DNA of 64,000 bases from positions 1 through 64,000 of the forward strand of contig NZ_QPLJ01000001.1 in NCBI RefSeq assembly GCF_003340555.1, given 5' to 3'. The position numbers were made by a program, and so were the translations under genes. Positions 41,264 through 49,242 of the stretch are shown here, one piece after another; positions within the stretch are counted from its first letter, which is position 1, and each line of letters opens with the position of its first letter. Source of the DNA: Jannaschia formosa. GTDB lineage: Bacteria; Pseudomonadota; Alphaproteobacteria; Rhodobacterales; Rhodobacteraceae. The notes under the pieces are model-generated. The model saw nothing but the letters and a program-made list of their open reading frames with translations, did no database searches and was not told where the DNA came from.

Positions 41264-42445
41264 ATGTTCCTGCGCTTCTTCGAGACCCTGCGCGCCCATG
41301 GCGTTCCCGTCTCCCTCCGGGAGCATCTGGCCTTCCTCGACGGGATGGCGGCGGGGCTCGTCACCTACGACGTCGACGGGTTCTACTACCTCGCCCGCTG
41401 TGCGCTGGTGAAGGACGAGCGCCATGTCGACCGCTTCGACCGCGCCTTCGCCGCGACCTTCTCGGGGTTGGAGCAGGTCTCGCTGCAGCAGGTGCTGGAG
41501 GCGATGGACCTGCCCGCCGACTGGCTGGAGAAGCAGGCCGAGAAGCACCTCACCCCGGAGGAGCGTGCCGAGATCGAAGCGCTGGGCGGCTTCGACAAGC
41601 TGATGGAGACCCTCCGCCAGCGCCTGGCGGAGCAGCAGGGCCGCCACCAGGGCGGGTCGAAATGGATCGGGACGGCAGGGACCTCGCCCTTCGGCGCCTA
41701 TGGCTACAACCCCGAGGGCGTGCGCATCGGTCAGGACGAAAGCCGCCACCGCAGGGCGGTGAAGGTCTGGGACAAGCGCGAGTTCCGCAATCTGGACGAT
41801 GGCGTCGAGCTCGGCACGCGAAACATCAAGGTCGCGCTGAAGCGGCTCCGCGCCTGGGCCCGCGACGGCGCCGCGGAGGAGCTGGACCTCGACGACACGA
41901 TCCGCTCGACCGCCAAGGCCGGCTATCTCGACGTCAGGACCCGGCCGGAGCGGCGCAACGCGGTCAAGGTCCTGCTCTTCCTCGATGTCGGCGGCTCGAT
42001 GGACGACCACGTCAAGGTCGTGGAGGAGCTGTTCTCGGCCGCGCGCGCCGAGATCCGGCACCTGGAGCATTTCTACTTCCACAACTGCCTCTACGAGGGT
42101 GTCTGGCGCGACAACCGCCGCCGCTGGGACGCGGTCACGCCGACGCGCGAGGTGCTCAACACCTACGGCCCCGACTACCGCTGCATCTTCGTCGGCGATG
42201 CGTCGATGTCGCCTTACGAGATCGCCTATCCCGGCGGCGCCAACGAGCACTGGAACGAGGAGGCCGGTCAGGTCTGGCTTCAGCGGGCGCGCGAGCAGTG
42301 GGCGTCGAACCTCTGGATCAACCCCACGCCCGAGGCACATTGGCGCCACACCCATTCGATCCGCATGATCCGCGAGATCTTCGAGGATCGCATGGTCCCG
42401 ATGACGTTGGAGGGGCTGTCGGCGGGGATGCGGATGCTGACATAA
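41264..42445 (+). CDS. VWA-domain CoxE-like protein, MoxR partner
   Basis: 393 residues. An N-terminal helical region (FFETLRAHGVPVSLREHLAFL) is typical of CoxE-like proteins, the middle contains NLDDGVELGTRNIKVALKRLR, and the C-terminal VWA domain has a MIDAS-like VLLFLDVGGSMDDH (Asp-x-Gly-x-Ser in place of the usual DxSxS) and CIFVGDASMSPYEI. Such proteins pair with MoxR ATPases. ATG follows the small membrane gene with no gap. The cognate moxR (37064-37900) lies upstream on the same strand but separated by several unrelated genes. Confidence 0.87.
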   Translation: MFLRFFETLRAHGVPVSLREHLAFLDGMAAGLVTYDVDGFYYLARCALVKDERHVDRFDRAFAATFSGLEQVSLQQVLEAMDLPADWLEKQAEKHLTPEERAEIEALGGFDKLMETLRQRLAEQQGRHQGGSKWIGTAGTSPFGAYGYNPEGVRIGQDESRHRRAVKVWDKREFRNLDDGVELGTRNIKVALKRLRAWARDGAAEELDLDDTIRSTAKAGYLDVRTRPERRNAVKVLLFLDVGGSMDDHVKVVEELFSAARAEIRHLEHFYFHNCLYEGVWRDNRRRWDAVTPTREVLNTYGPDYRCIFVGDASMSPYEIAYPGGANEHWNEEAGQVWLQRAREQWASNLWINPTPEAHWRHTHSIRMIREIFEDRMVPMTLEGLSAGMRMLT

Positions 42446-42470
42446 GGATCGGAAGGGGGGCAGCGGTGGC

Positions 42471-42743
42471 GTGACCCCGAAGATCCCGTTTTCGGACACG
42501 GACCTGCGCCGACTGACTCGGTTGCACAAGGAGGTCCGCAACCGGTTCACCCATTTCGGGCCTGGGAGCTGGAGCATCGAGATATCCGGCATTCCCGGCA
42601 CCGCGGCGCTGATCGCAAGGATCATCGACAACGTGCACGACCGGGGATGGGCGTTCAGGCATGTGACTGCGGCGAGCGAAGAGCGCCTGCGACGCGCCCT
42701 CGCGGCTCTTTCCGATGACGGCTGGATCGCCCATCGGGACTGA
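42471..42743 (+). CDS. small protein of unknown function
   Basis: 90 residues from GTG 42471, with GGAAGGGGGG about 10 nt upstream. Composition looks coding: third codon positions are mostly G/C and the translation is mixed (GSWSIEISGIPGTAALIARIIDNVHDRGWAFRHV). A C-terminal helix (SEERLRRALAALSDDGWIAHR) is predicted. No transmembrane segment, no recognised domain. It starts 25 nt after the VWA stop, so it could belong to that operon. Confidence 0.55.
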   Translation: MTPKIPFSDTDLRRLTRLHKEVRNRFTHFGPGSWSIEISGIPGTAALIARIIDNVHDRGWAFRHVTAASEERLRRALAALSDDGWIAHRD

Positions 42744-42827
42744 CCGCATCGGCCTCATCGCCGCTACGGAACGGAAACCATACGCGCCGGACCCTCGTTA
42801 GCCCCGGTATGCGAGATGGAGGGGCCG

Positions 42828-43346
42828 ATGGACTGGTCGGAGATGTTCTTTCAGAGCTGGAGCGGGATCGTCCGCACGATCATCGTCGGGACGCTCGCCT
42901 ACGGGTTCCTGATCCTGTCGCTGCGGACCTCGGGCAAGCGGACGCTGGCAAAGCTCAACGCCTTCGACCTCGTCGTCACCGTTGCCCTGGGCTCGACCCT
43001 CGCCACGATCCTGCTCAGCGAGGACGTCGCGCTGGCCGAGGGCATGACGGGGCTTGTCCTGCTGGTCGTGCTGCAATGGATCGTGGCCTACCTCTCGGTC
43101 CGCTCGCACGGCTTTGCCAAGGCGATGCGGTCCGAGCCGACGCTGCTCCTGCGCGACGGCGAGATGTTGCCCGAGGCGATGCGCCGGGCGCGCGTGACCA
43201 AGGCCGAGCTCGAGACCGTCATCCGCACCGAGGGGCAGCGGGGCATCGAGGGGATCTCGGCGGTGGTGCTCGAGTCCGACGGCTCCTTCTCGGTCATCGA
43301 CGGGGATCAGAAGAAGCAGCGCCCGCATGCCGACGCGGGCAGATAG
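42828..43346 (+). CDS. DUF421/YetF-like membrane protein
   Basis: 172 residues from ATG 42828, chosen because GGAGGGG lies just upstream; ATG 42816 is the alternative. Two or three N-terminal transmembrane segments (IVRTIIVGTLAYGFLILSL, TVALGSTLATILLSE, MTGLVLLVVLQWIVAYLSV) precede the cytoplasmic YetF domain (SEPTLLLRDGEMLPEAMRRARVTKAELETVIRTEG, ISAVVLESDGSFSVI). RTSGKRTLAKLNAFDLVV is the family hallmark. DUF421 proteins are poorly understood inner-membrane proteins, some induced in sporulation or stress. Confidence 0.87.
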   Translation: MDWSEMFFQSWSGIVRTIIVGTLAYGFLILSLRTSGKRTLAKLNAFDLVVTVALGSTLATILLSEDVALAEGMTGLVLLVVLQWIVAYLSVRSHGFAKAMRSEPTLLLRDGEMLPEAMRRARVTKAELETVIRTEGQRGIEGISAVVLESDGSFSVIDGDQKKQRPHADAGR

Positions 43347-43421
43347 GCCCGAGGGATGCGCCGGGCGCGGCCGGACGCCGCGCATCTTCCCAGGCCGCGC
43401 GCGCACCCCCATATTCGGGAC

Positions 43422-44123
43422 ATGCTGAAACTCCCCGTCCTCCTCCTCGCGATCGGCTACGGCGTCGTCATGTGGTTCTTCTCGGCCTGGCGGCTGAAGC
43501 GCCAGATGGACGAGACCTCGACCCCCCTCGCCGATCCGGGACTGGAGCGGGAGTTCGAGAAGATGGCCCGCGTCCTCGACCTCGAGCGCATCCGCGTCCA
43601 TGTCCACGAGGTGGACCCGGTCAACGGCCTTGCCGCCCCAGACGGACGCATCTTCATTACCCGGGGATTCCTGCGCAAATACCATGCCGGAGAGGTCTCC
43701 GCCGCCGAGATGGCCAGCGTCGTCGCGCATGAGATGGGCCATGTCGCACTGGGCCACGCGCGCCGGCGGCTGATCGACTTCTCGGGCCAGAACGCGATCC
43801 GTGTCGTGCTGTCGGGCCTTCTGGGCCGGGTCATCCCAGGCGTCGGTCCCTACATCGCCAACGCGCTCGCCTCGCTGGTCGCGGCCCGGCTGTCGCGGCA
43901 GGACGAGTACGAGGCCGACGCCTATGCCAGCGCCCTGCTGGTCAAGGCCGGGATCGGGACGGCGCCGCAGAAGTCGCTGTTCGGCAAGCTCTCGCGGCTC
44001 ACGGGCATGGGCGGGCGCGGCATGCCGGCCTGGCTGATGAGCCACCCCAAGACCGACGAGCGCATCGCCGCCATCGAGGCCCTGGAAGCGCGCTGGGGCG
44101 TCGAGGGCCCGCGCCGGACCTGA
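43422..44123 (+). CDS. M48-family zinc metalloprotease, membrane-anchored
   Basis: 233 residues. An N-terminal membrane anchor (LPVLLLAIGYGVVMWFFSAW) leads to the protease domain with the zinc site VVAHEMGHVALGH (HExxH) and the third ligand region SRQDEYEADAYAS (Glu). VNGLAAPDGRIFITRGFL and MSHPKTDERIAAIEAL complete the M48 pattern. Such HtpX/Oma1-like proteases degrade or clip damaged membrane or periplasmic proteins. It stands as a single gene between YetF and a PfkB kinase. Confidence 0.88.
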   Translation: MLKLPVLLLAIGYGVVMWFFSAWRLKRQMDETSTPLADPGLEREFEKMARVLDLERIRVHVHEVDPVNGLAAPDGRIFITRGFLRKYHAGEVSAAEMASVVAHEMGHVALGHARRRLIDFSGQNAIRVVLSGLLGRVIPGVGPYIANALASLVAARLSRQDEYEADAYASALLVKAGIGTAPQKSLFGKLSRLTGMGGRGMPAWLMSHPKTDERIAAIEALEARWGVEGPRRT

Positions 44124-44167
44124 GCGCCGTCTGGACGCGGGCCGGGCCGCCGTGCCAGAGCGGTGCC

Positions 44168-45040
44168 ATGACCCGTCCCGACATCCTCTGCATCGGCTCC
44201 GTCCTCTGGGACGTGATCGGCCGCTCCACCGCCCACATGACGCAGGGCTCCGACCGGCCGGGGCGGATCACCCGCCTGCCGGGCGGGGTCGCGCTCAACA
44301 TCGCGATGGCGGCCAGGGCCTACGGGATGACGCCCGCGCTGCTGTCGGTGGTGGGCCGCGACGCGGCAGGGGAAGAGCTTGTCGCCGCGCTCGACCGCAT
44401 GGGGCTGGTGACGCGCACGCTCTACCGCTCCGACGACCTGCCGACCGACATCTACATGGCCGTCGAGGGCGCGAACGGGCTGATCGCCGCCATCGCCGAC
44501 GCCCATTCGCTGGAGGCGGTGGGCGACAAGATCCTGCGCCCCCTGCAAGGGGAGCTGAAGGGCTGGGACGGGCCGGTCGCGCTGGACGGCAACCTGACGG
44601 CGGATCTGCTGGCGCAGATCGCGCGCGACCCGGTCTTCGCCGCGACCGACCTGCGCGTGGCCCCCGCCTCGCCCGGCAAGGCGGAGCGGCTGCTGCCATT
44701 CCTGACCCACGGCTCGGCCACGCTCTACGTCAACCTCGAGGAGGCGGGGCTGCTGCTGCACTGCCCCCAGACCGACGCCGCCGAAGCCGCCGCCGCCCTG
44801 CGCGCGCACGGCCTGCACCGCGCGCTGGTGACGGACGGCCCGCGCCTCGCCGCCTGCGCCCATGCGGGCGGGGTCGAGGCGCATCGCCCGCCCGAAGTCA
44901 TGGTAACCCGCGTGACCGGCGCGGGCGACACCTTCATGGCCGCCCATATCGCCGCCGAACGCGCGGGGGCCGCGCCCGAGGCCGCCCTGCGCCGCGCCGT
45001 CGACGCGGCGGCGACCTACGTCTCGGGCGACACCTACTGA
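44168..45040 (+). CDS. PfkB-family carbohydrate/nucleoside kinase (pseudouridine kinase-like)
   Basis: 290 residues of the ribokinase fold. The N-terminal motif LPGGVALNIAMAARAYG binds the sugar. The C-terminal motif VTRVTGAGDTFMAAHIAAER holds the catalytic Asp and anion hole (GAGD). Length and the D-I-Y-M-A region resemble pseudouridine kinases more than ribokinase, but no pseudouridine glycosidase gene is adjacent, so the substrate is open. Phosphorylates a sugar or nucleoside with ATP in the cytoplasm. Confidence 0.82.
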   Translation: MTRPDILCIGSVLWDVIGRSTAHMTQGSDRPGRITRLPGGVALNIAMAARAYGMTPALLSVVGRDAAGEELVAALDRMGLVTRTLYRSDDLPTDIYMAVEGANGLIAAIADAHSLEAVGDKILRPLQGELKGWDGPVALDGNLTADLLAQIARDPVFAATDLRVAPASPGKAERLLPFLTHGSATLYVNLEEAGLLLHCPQTDAAEAAAALRAHGLHRALVTDGPRLAACAHAGGVEAHRPPEVMVTRVTGAGDTFMAAHIAAERAGAAPEAALRRAVDAAATYVSGDTY

Positions 45041-45082
45041 ACGGCCCTTGCCGACAGCCTCCGCCGCCCCATGGTCCACCCC

Positions 45083-45562
45083 ATGACCGAGATCCACACT
45101 GCCGCCGAGGCGCTCGAGGCCGACGCCCTCCCCCGCGCCCAGGAACTGCGCGCCGAGGGCTGCGAACCCGCGCCGCCGATGGGCCGGGCCGCCCGCTCGA
45201 AGGCCGCCAAGACCCCCGCCGAGTGGGCCTTCCAGCGCGTCGTCCTCTACCTGCGCCAGTTCGAGGAGGGCCTGACCCCCGACGAGGAGGTCGCGATGGG
45301 CTTCACCGGCGGGGCGGCGGGCGTGCTGCGGATCGAAGGGCTGGGCTTCTCGGCCCCGGACATCCTGACCTTCACCGGGCGCGACGCCCAGGGACGGCGT
45401 TGCCAGCAGCTGATCCATGTGAGCCGGCTCGACATCCTTCTGCGCGCCGTCCCCCGCCCGCCGGAGCATCCCGAACCGGTGCGCATCGGCTTCCGCCTCG
45501 CCCGCGCACTGGAAGAGGAGGACGGCGAGGCGCGTGACGGTGACGCAGCGCCCGCGACGTGA
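45083..45562 (+). CDS. DUF6173-like protein
   Basis: 159 residues from ATG 45083 (ATG 45071 is also in frame). After a variable N-terminus, the conserved part runs KTPAEWAFQRVVLYLRQFEEGLTPDEEVAMGFTGGAAGVLRIEGLGFSAPDILTFTG, then LIHVSRLDILLRAVPR and VRIGFRLARALE. This matches an uncharacterised alphaproteobacterial family that I recall as DUF6173. Cytoplasmic, no signal peptide. No functional clue from neighbours. Confidence 0.72.
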   Translation: MTEIHTAAEALEADALPRAQELRAEGCEPAPPMGRAARSKAAKTPAEWAFQRVVLYLRQFEEGLTPDEEVAMGFTGGAAGVLRIEGLGFSAPDILTFTGRDAQGRRCQQLIHVSRLDILLRAVPRPPEHPEPVRIGFRLARALEEEDGEARDGDAAPAT

Positions 45563-45620
45563 CACCCCGGTCGGGCCGCGCTATGGAGGCCGCGATTCAG
45601 CCCCGACCGGAGACGACCCG

Positions 45621-45758
45621 ATGGCCGACGAGCACAAGCACGGCAGCATGGACACCAGCCAGCAGGAGAAGACCTTCGCCGGCTTCATCACCATGACCAA
45701 GTGGGCGGTGATCGTCATCATCGCCATCCTCATCTTCCTGGCGATCTTCCGGACCTGA
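45621..45758 (+). CDS. aa3-type cytochrome c oxidase subunit IV
   Basis: 45 residues: a short charged N-terminus (MADEHKHGSMDTSQQEK), then TFAGFITMTKWAVIVIIAILIFLAIFRT with one transmembrane helix. The FxGFIxxxxWAVIVIIAILIFLAIF pattern is the bacterial aa3 oxidase subunit IV family, a single-helix subunit that packs at the edge of the complex. The gene is away from the ctaCDE genes, as usual in this family. A lipoprotein gene starts 5 nt after its stop. Confidence 0.88.
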   Translation: MADEHKHGSMDTSQQEKTFAGFITMTKWAVIVIIAILIFLAIFRT

Positions 45759-45763
45759 CCGCG

Positions 45764-46390
45764 ATGCGCCTCGCGCTGGCCCTGGCCCTCGCCCTGCCGG
45801 TCCTGGCAGGCTGCGGGGCCGACAACGTCTATGCTCCGCTGGAAGAGGTCCAGGCCCGCGCCTGGGCCGAGCCCGGGCCCCCGAAGCTGACCCTGCTGAC
45901 GGCAATCAACAACCGCTCCGGCGCCGGCGGGCATTCGGCGCTGATGGTGTCCGGCAGCGAGCGGGTGATCTTCGATCCCGCCGGGACCTGGCGGCATCCG
46001 ACGGCGCCGGAGCGGGGCGACGTGCTGCACGGCATCACCCCCACGATGCTGGAATTCTACACCGACTATCACGCCCGCCCGACCTACCACATGGTCGTGC
46101 AGGAGGTGGTCGTCTCGCCCGAGATGGCCGAGCAGGCGCTGGCGCTGGTGAAGGCGCATGGCCCGGCGGGCAAGGCGACCTGCGGCATCGCCATCTCGGG
46201 CATCCTGCAGGAGCTTGGCTTCGCCTCGGTGGGGCGCAGCTGGTATCCGGACCGCGTCATGCGCGACTTCGCCGAACTTCCCGGCGTGACGGAGAGCAAG
46301 ATCTTCGACGACACGGTCGACGAGTCTTCGCCTGACCGTCCGCGCGTCGCCCGCGTGACTGATGACGGGTTCGAGCGCGCGGCATACTGA
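45764..46390 (+). CDS. lipoprotein with candidate permuted NlpC/P60 (LRAT-like) fold
   Basis: 208 residues. Lipobox LAGC (Cys about 17). The mature part contains GGHSALMVSGSERVIFDPAGTW with a candidate catalytic His on a strand, and later KATCGIAISGILQELGF with a Cys at the start of a helix. His before Cys is the order in circularly permuted NlpC/P60 (LRAT/YiiX) enzymes, which cleave peptide or acyl bonds. This is inference from residue order. Start ATG 45764 sits 5 nt after the oxidase subunit IV gene, so both are probably co-transcribed. Confidence 0.72.
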   Translation: MRLALALALALPVLAGCGADNVYAPLEEVQARAWAEPGPPKLTLLTAINNRSGAGGHSALMVSGSERVIFDPAGTWRHPTAPERGDVLHGITPTMLEFYTDYHARPTYHMVVQEVVVSPEMAEQALALVKAHGPAGKATCGIAISGILQELGFASVGRSWYPDRVMRDFAELPGVTESKIFDDTVDESSPDRPRVARVTDDGFERAAY

Positions 46391-46401
46391 CTGCCGCGCC
46401 T

Positions 46402-46422
46402 GACCGCCGGCGGCGGGCGGTC
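46402..46422 (+). terminator. possible weak terminator
   Basis: GACCGCC (46402-46408) and GGCGGTC (46416-46422) form a 7-bp stem shortly after the lipoprotein stop. No T-run follows, so Rho-independent termination is doubtful. Confidence 0.35.
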
Positions 46423-46569
46423 CTATCCTCCGGGTACTCGCCCGCAGGTCCCAAGTCGAACGCCCTGCCGCTGTCCTGCGCCCCGTCCCGCCCAAGGCCA
46501 GGCAGGCGCCCGGCCCCGGCGAGCGCCCGCCGTCCGTGGCACCGCTGACGGCGGCGGTGTTTTTCTCGG

Positions 46570-46986
46570 CCTACCCTACGATTCGTCGCGCGCGGCACGC
46601 ACCGCCTACCACGAGGCGTCGCTGGCGCGGCCCGGCACGGACCGGATCGACCTGTTCCTCGTGCATCATCCGGACGACCTGACCGGTCCGGCCGAGGTCG
46701 CAGAGGCGCTGGACGCGCTGCTGCGCGCCGGCAAGGTGCGGGCCCTCGGGGTTTCGAACTTCACGCCGTCGCAGGTGCGCGCTTGCCCGGCACCTCGACG
46801 CGCCGATGGCCTTGCTCGCCGCCGGGCGGCGGCGCGATCCTCGGCGCCACGGGCGGACGCGCGGCGGCAGTCGGTCGGCCGCAACCCGCCCGCGTCCGGG
46901 CGGCGGCGAGGGCGCTCGACCTTCGGGTCGACCGGACGCAGTGGTATGCCGTGCTGGAGGCGGCGCGCGGTGCCCCGATGCCCTGA
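46570..46986 (+). pseudogene. aldo/keto reductase relic
   Basis: A plus-strand frame gives RTAYHEASLARPGTDRIDLFLVHHPDD, then VAEALDALLRAGKVRALGVSNFTPSQV, the central and catalytic-barrel region of aldo/keto reductases. A later stretch in another frame gives ARVRAAARALDLRVDRTQWYAVLEAARG, the family C-terminus. The N-terminal catalytic Tyr and Lys region is missing and the two parts are out of frame across a deletion near 46790. It cannot make an active reductase. It runs convergently into rpsU. Confidence 0.75.
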
Positions 46987-46993
46987 AACGCAA

Positions 46994-47025
46994 GACCCCC
47001 CGGCGCCGCGCGGCACCGGGGGGTC
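46994..47025 (-). terminator. rho-independent terminator of rpsU
   Basis: GACCCCCCGG (46994-47003) pairs with CCGGGGGGTC (47016-47025), a 10-bp stem. Read on the minus strand it is followed by TTGCGTTT. It lies 25 bp after the rpsU stop and may also stop leftover transcription from the relic on the other strand. Confidence 0.75.
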
Positions 47026-47049
47026 GATCCGTCCAGAACGGCGGGTGAC

Positions 47050-47256
47050 TTACATCATCCCTTCGCGCTGGGCCTTCTTGCGAGCGAGCTTGCGGGCACG
47101 CCGAATGGCCTCGGCCTTCTGGCGCGCCTTCTTCTCGGAGGGCTTCTCGAAATGCTGCTTGAGCTTCATCTCGCGAAAGACGCCCTCACGCTGCAACTTC
47201 TTCTTCAGGGCCCGGAGGGCCTGATCGACGTTGTTGTCGCGAACGCTGACCTGCAT
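47050..47256 (-). CDS. rpsU: 30S ribosomal protein S21
   Basis: 68 residues, full length for the family: [27 protein letters not shown], then an Arg/Lys-rich helical tail ([24 protein letters not shown]). S21 binds the small subunit near the anti-Shine-Dalgarno and aids initiation. Monocistronic between a terminator downstream and the divergent coq9 gene upstream. Confidence 0.95.
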   Translation of the reverse strand: MQVSVRDNNVDQALRALKKKLQREGVFREMKLKQHFEKPSEKKARQKAEAIRRARKLARKKAQREGMM

Positions 47257-47381
47257 GTGGTTTTCACCACCTTTCTAGGTAAGAGTGTCGGATAGGTCCG
47301 TGCAGGAAGTGGCCGTCTAGCGGCTCCGGCCCTAGATGTCCAGACGGATCGGAAAACGACCAGCCAGACCGGAGGACAGCG

Positions 47382-48071
47382 ATGACCGAATTCGAGGACC
47401 GCCTGATCGACGCCGCCCTGATGCACGTCCCCTTCGACGGCTGGTCGGAGGCCGCCTTCCGCGCCGCCGTGGACGACACCGGCGTTTCGCCCGCCGAGGC
47501 CCGGGCCGCCTTCCCGCGCGGTGCGCTGGACCTCGCGCTCGCCTTCCACCGCCGCGACGACGCGCGCATGGCCCGGCAGCTCGAGGCCGAGGACCTGAGC
47601 GCGCTGCGCTATCGTGACCGCGTGGCCCATGCGGTGCGCACCCGCATCCTCCTCGCCGAGGAGAACCGGGAGGCCGTGCGCCGCGGCATGACGCTCTTCA
47701 CCCTGCCGATGCACGCCGCCGACGGGACGCGGGCGCTCTGGGGCACGGCGGACGCGATCTGGAACGCGCTGGGTGACACGTCGGATGACGTTAACTGGTA
47801 TTCCAAGCGCGCGATCCTGTCGGGGGTCTATTCCTCGACGGTGCTCTACTGGCTGGGCGACCAGTCCGAGAGCCATCGCGAGACCTGGGCCTTCCTCGAC
47901 CGCCGGATCGAGGATGTGATGCGTTTCGAGAAGCTCAAGGCGCAGGTCAACGCCTCGCCGATCCTGTCGCGGCTGATGGCGGGGCCGAATCTCGTGCTGT
48001 CGCGCATCCGCAAGCCTCCGGCCCGCCCGCCCTCGAACCTGCCGGGCTACTGGGGCACGCCGGGGCGATAG
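47382..48071 (+). CDS. COQ9-family protein (ubiquinone biosynthesis)
   Basis: 229 residues. N-terminal TetR-like helical part (DRLIDAALMHVPFDGWSEAAFRAAVDDTGVSPAEARAAFPRGALDLALAFH) followed by the COQ9 domain: TLFTLPMHAADGTRALWGTADAIWNALGDTSDDVNWYSKRAILSGVYSSTVLYWLGDQS. COQ9 is a lipid-binding partner that presents demethoxyubiquinone to the hydroxylase COQ7. Bacterial homologues are mostly alphaproteobacterial. Divergent from rpsU. Confidence 0.9.
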   Translation: MTEFEDRLIDAALMHVPFDGWSEAAFRAAVDDTGVSPAEARAAFPRGALDLALAFHRRDDARMARQLEAEDLSALRYRDRVAHAVRTRILLAEENREAVRRGMTLFTLPMHAADGTRALWGTADAIWNALGDTSDDVNWYSKRAILSGVYSSTVLYWLGDQSESHRETWAFLDRRIEDVMRFEKLKAQVNASPILSRLMAGPNLVLSRIRKPPARPPSNLPGYWGTPGR

Positions 48072-48146
48072 GCGCCGGGCCGACATCGCTGGACCCTCCG
48101 GGGCGCGATCTCTAGTCTGCCGGACGAAGCAAGTCCGGGACCCCTG

Positions 48147-49127
48147 ATGCCAAAGACAATGCAGGCCGTCGAGATCGCCGCCCCCGGCGGCCCCGAGGCC
48201 CTCACCCCCACCACCCGGCCGGTCCCCGAGCCCGGGCCCGGCCAGATCCTGATCGCCATCGACCATGCGGGCGTGAACCGCCCCGACGCGCTTCAGCGTG
48301 CGGGCGCCTACGACCCGCCGCCGGGCGCCTCGGACCTGCCGGGGCTGGAATGCGCCGGCACGGTCGCCGCCGTCGGCGCGGGCGTGACCCGCTGGGCCGA
48401 GGGCGATGCGGTCTGCGCGCTGCTGCCCGGCGGCGGCTATGCCGAATACGCGGTCACCCCGGCCGACCATGCGCTGCGCATCCCTGAGGGGCTGTCGATG
48501 GCCGAGGCCGCCGCGCTTTGCGAGACCTTCTTCACCGTCTGGACGAACGTGTTCGACCGCGCCGGGCTGCGCGCGGGCGAGCGGTTCCTGGTCCATGGCG
48601 GCACCAGCGGGATCGGCACCACGGCGATCCAGCTCGCCCGCGCCCGGGGCGCGCGAGTCTTCGCCACCGCCGGGTCTGACGAGAAGGTCGCCGTGTGCGA
48701 GAGGCTCGGCGCCGAGGCGATGAACTACCGGGAGGAGGACTTCGTCGAGCGCCTGCGCGCCGAGGGCGGGGCCGACGTCATCCTCGACATGGTCGGCGGC
48801 GACTACCTGCCCCGCAACCTGAAGGCGCTAGGCGAGGACGGGCGCCTCGTGCAGATCGCCTTCCTGAAGGGCCCGAAGGTCGAGGTGAACTTCGCGCCCC
48901 TGATGGTCCGCCGCCTGACGATCACCGGGTCGACCCTGCGCCCGCAATCGGACCTCGCCAAGGCGCGCATCGCCGAGAGCCTGCGCGCCGAGGTCTGGCC
49001 GCTGCTCGACGCCGGTACCGTCGCCCCGGTGATGGACCGGATCTTCCCGCTGGCCGAGGCGGCCGCCGCCCATGCCCGCATGGAGGCCGGCGAGCATATC
49101 GGCAAGATCGTCCTGAAGGTGCGCTGA
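48147..49127 (+). CDS. NAD(P)H:quinone oxidoreductase, zeta-crystallin type
   Basis: 326 residues of the medium-chain dehydrogenase superfamily without the catalytic zinc ligands. N-terminal region MPKTMQAVEIAAPGGPEAL, NRPDALQRAGAYDPPPGASDLPGLECAGTV, then the Rossmann segment FLVHGGTSGIGTTAIQLARARGARVFATAGSDEK and AEAMNYREEDF. It matches the QOR/PIG3 type that reduces quinones with NADPH. Start at ATG 48147 or 48159. Single gene. Confidence 0.88.
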   Translation: MPKTMQAVEIAAPGGPEALTPTTRPVPEPGPGQILIAIDHAGVNRPDALQRAGAYDPPPGASDLPGLECAGTVAAVGAGVTRWAEGDAVCALLPGGGYAEYAVTPADHALRIPEGLSMAEAAALCETFFTVWTNVFDRAGLRAGERFLVHGGTSGIGTTAIQLARARGARVFATAGSDEKVAVCERLGAEAMNYREEDFVERLRAEGGADVILDMVGGDYLPRNLKALGEDGRLVQIAFLKGPKVEVNFAPLMVRRLTITGSTLRPQSDLAKARIAESLRAEVWPLLDAGTVAPVMDRIFPLAEAAAAHARMEAGEHIGKIVLKVR

Positions 49128-49242
49128 GCGGCGCGATGCGCCCTGTACAGGAATTGAGACCGTAAGTATCAAAAACGTGATGCGACGGAGGGCTTGCCCT
49201 GCCCTCCGCCGCGTCGCCCCTCGCGCAGTGCAAGGCCGACCC

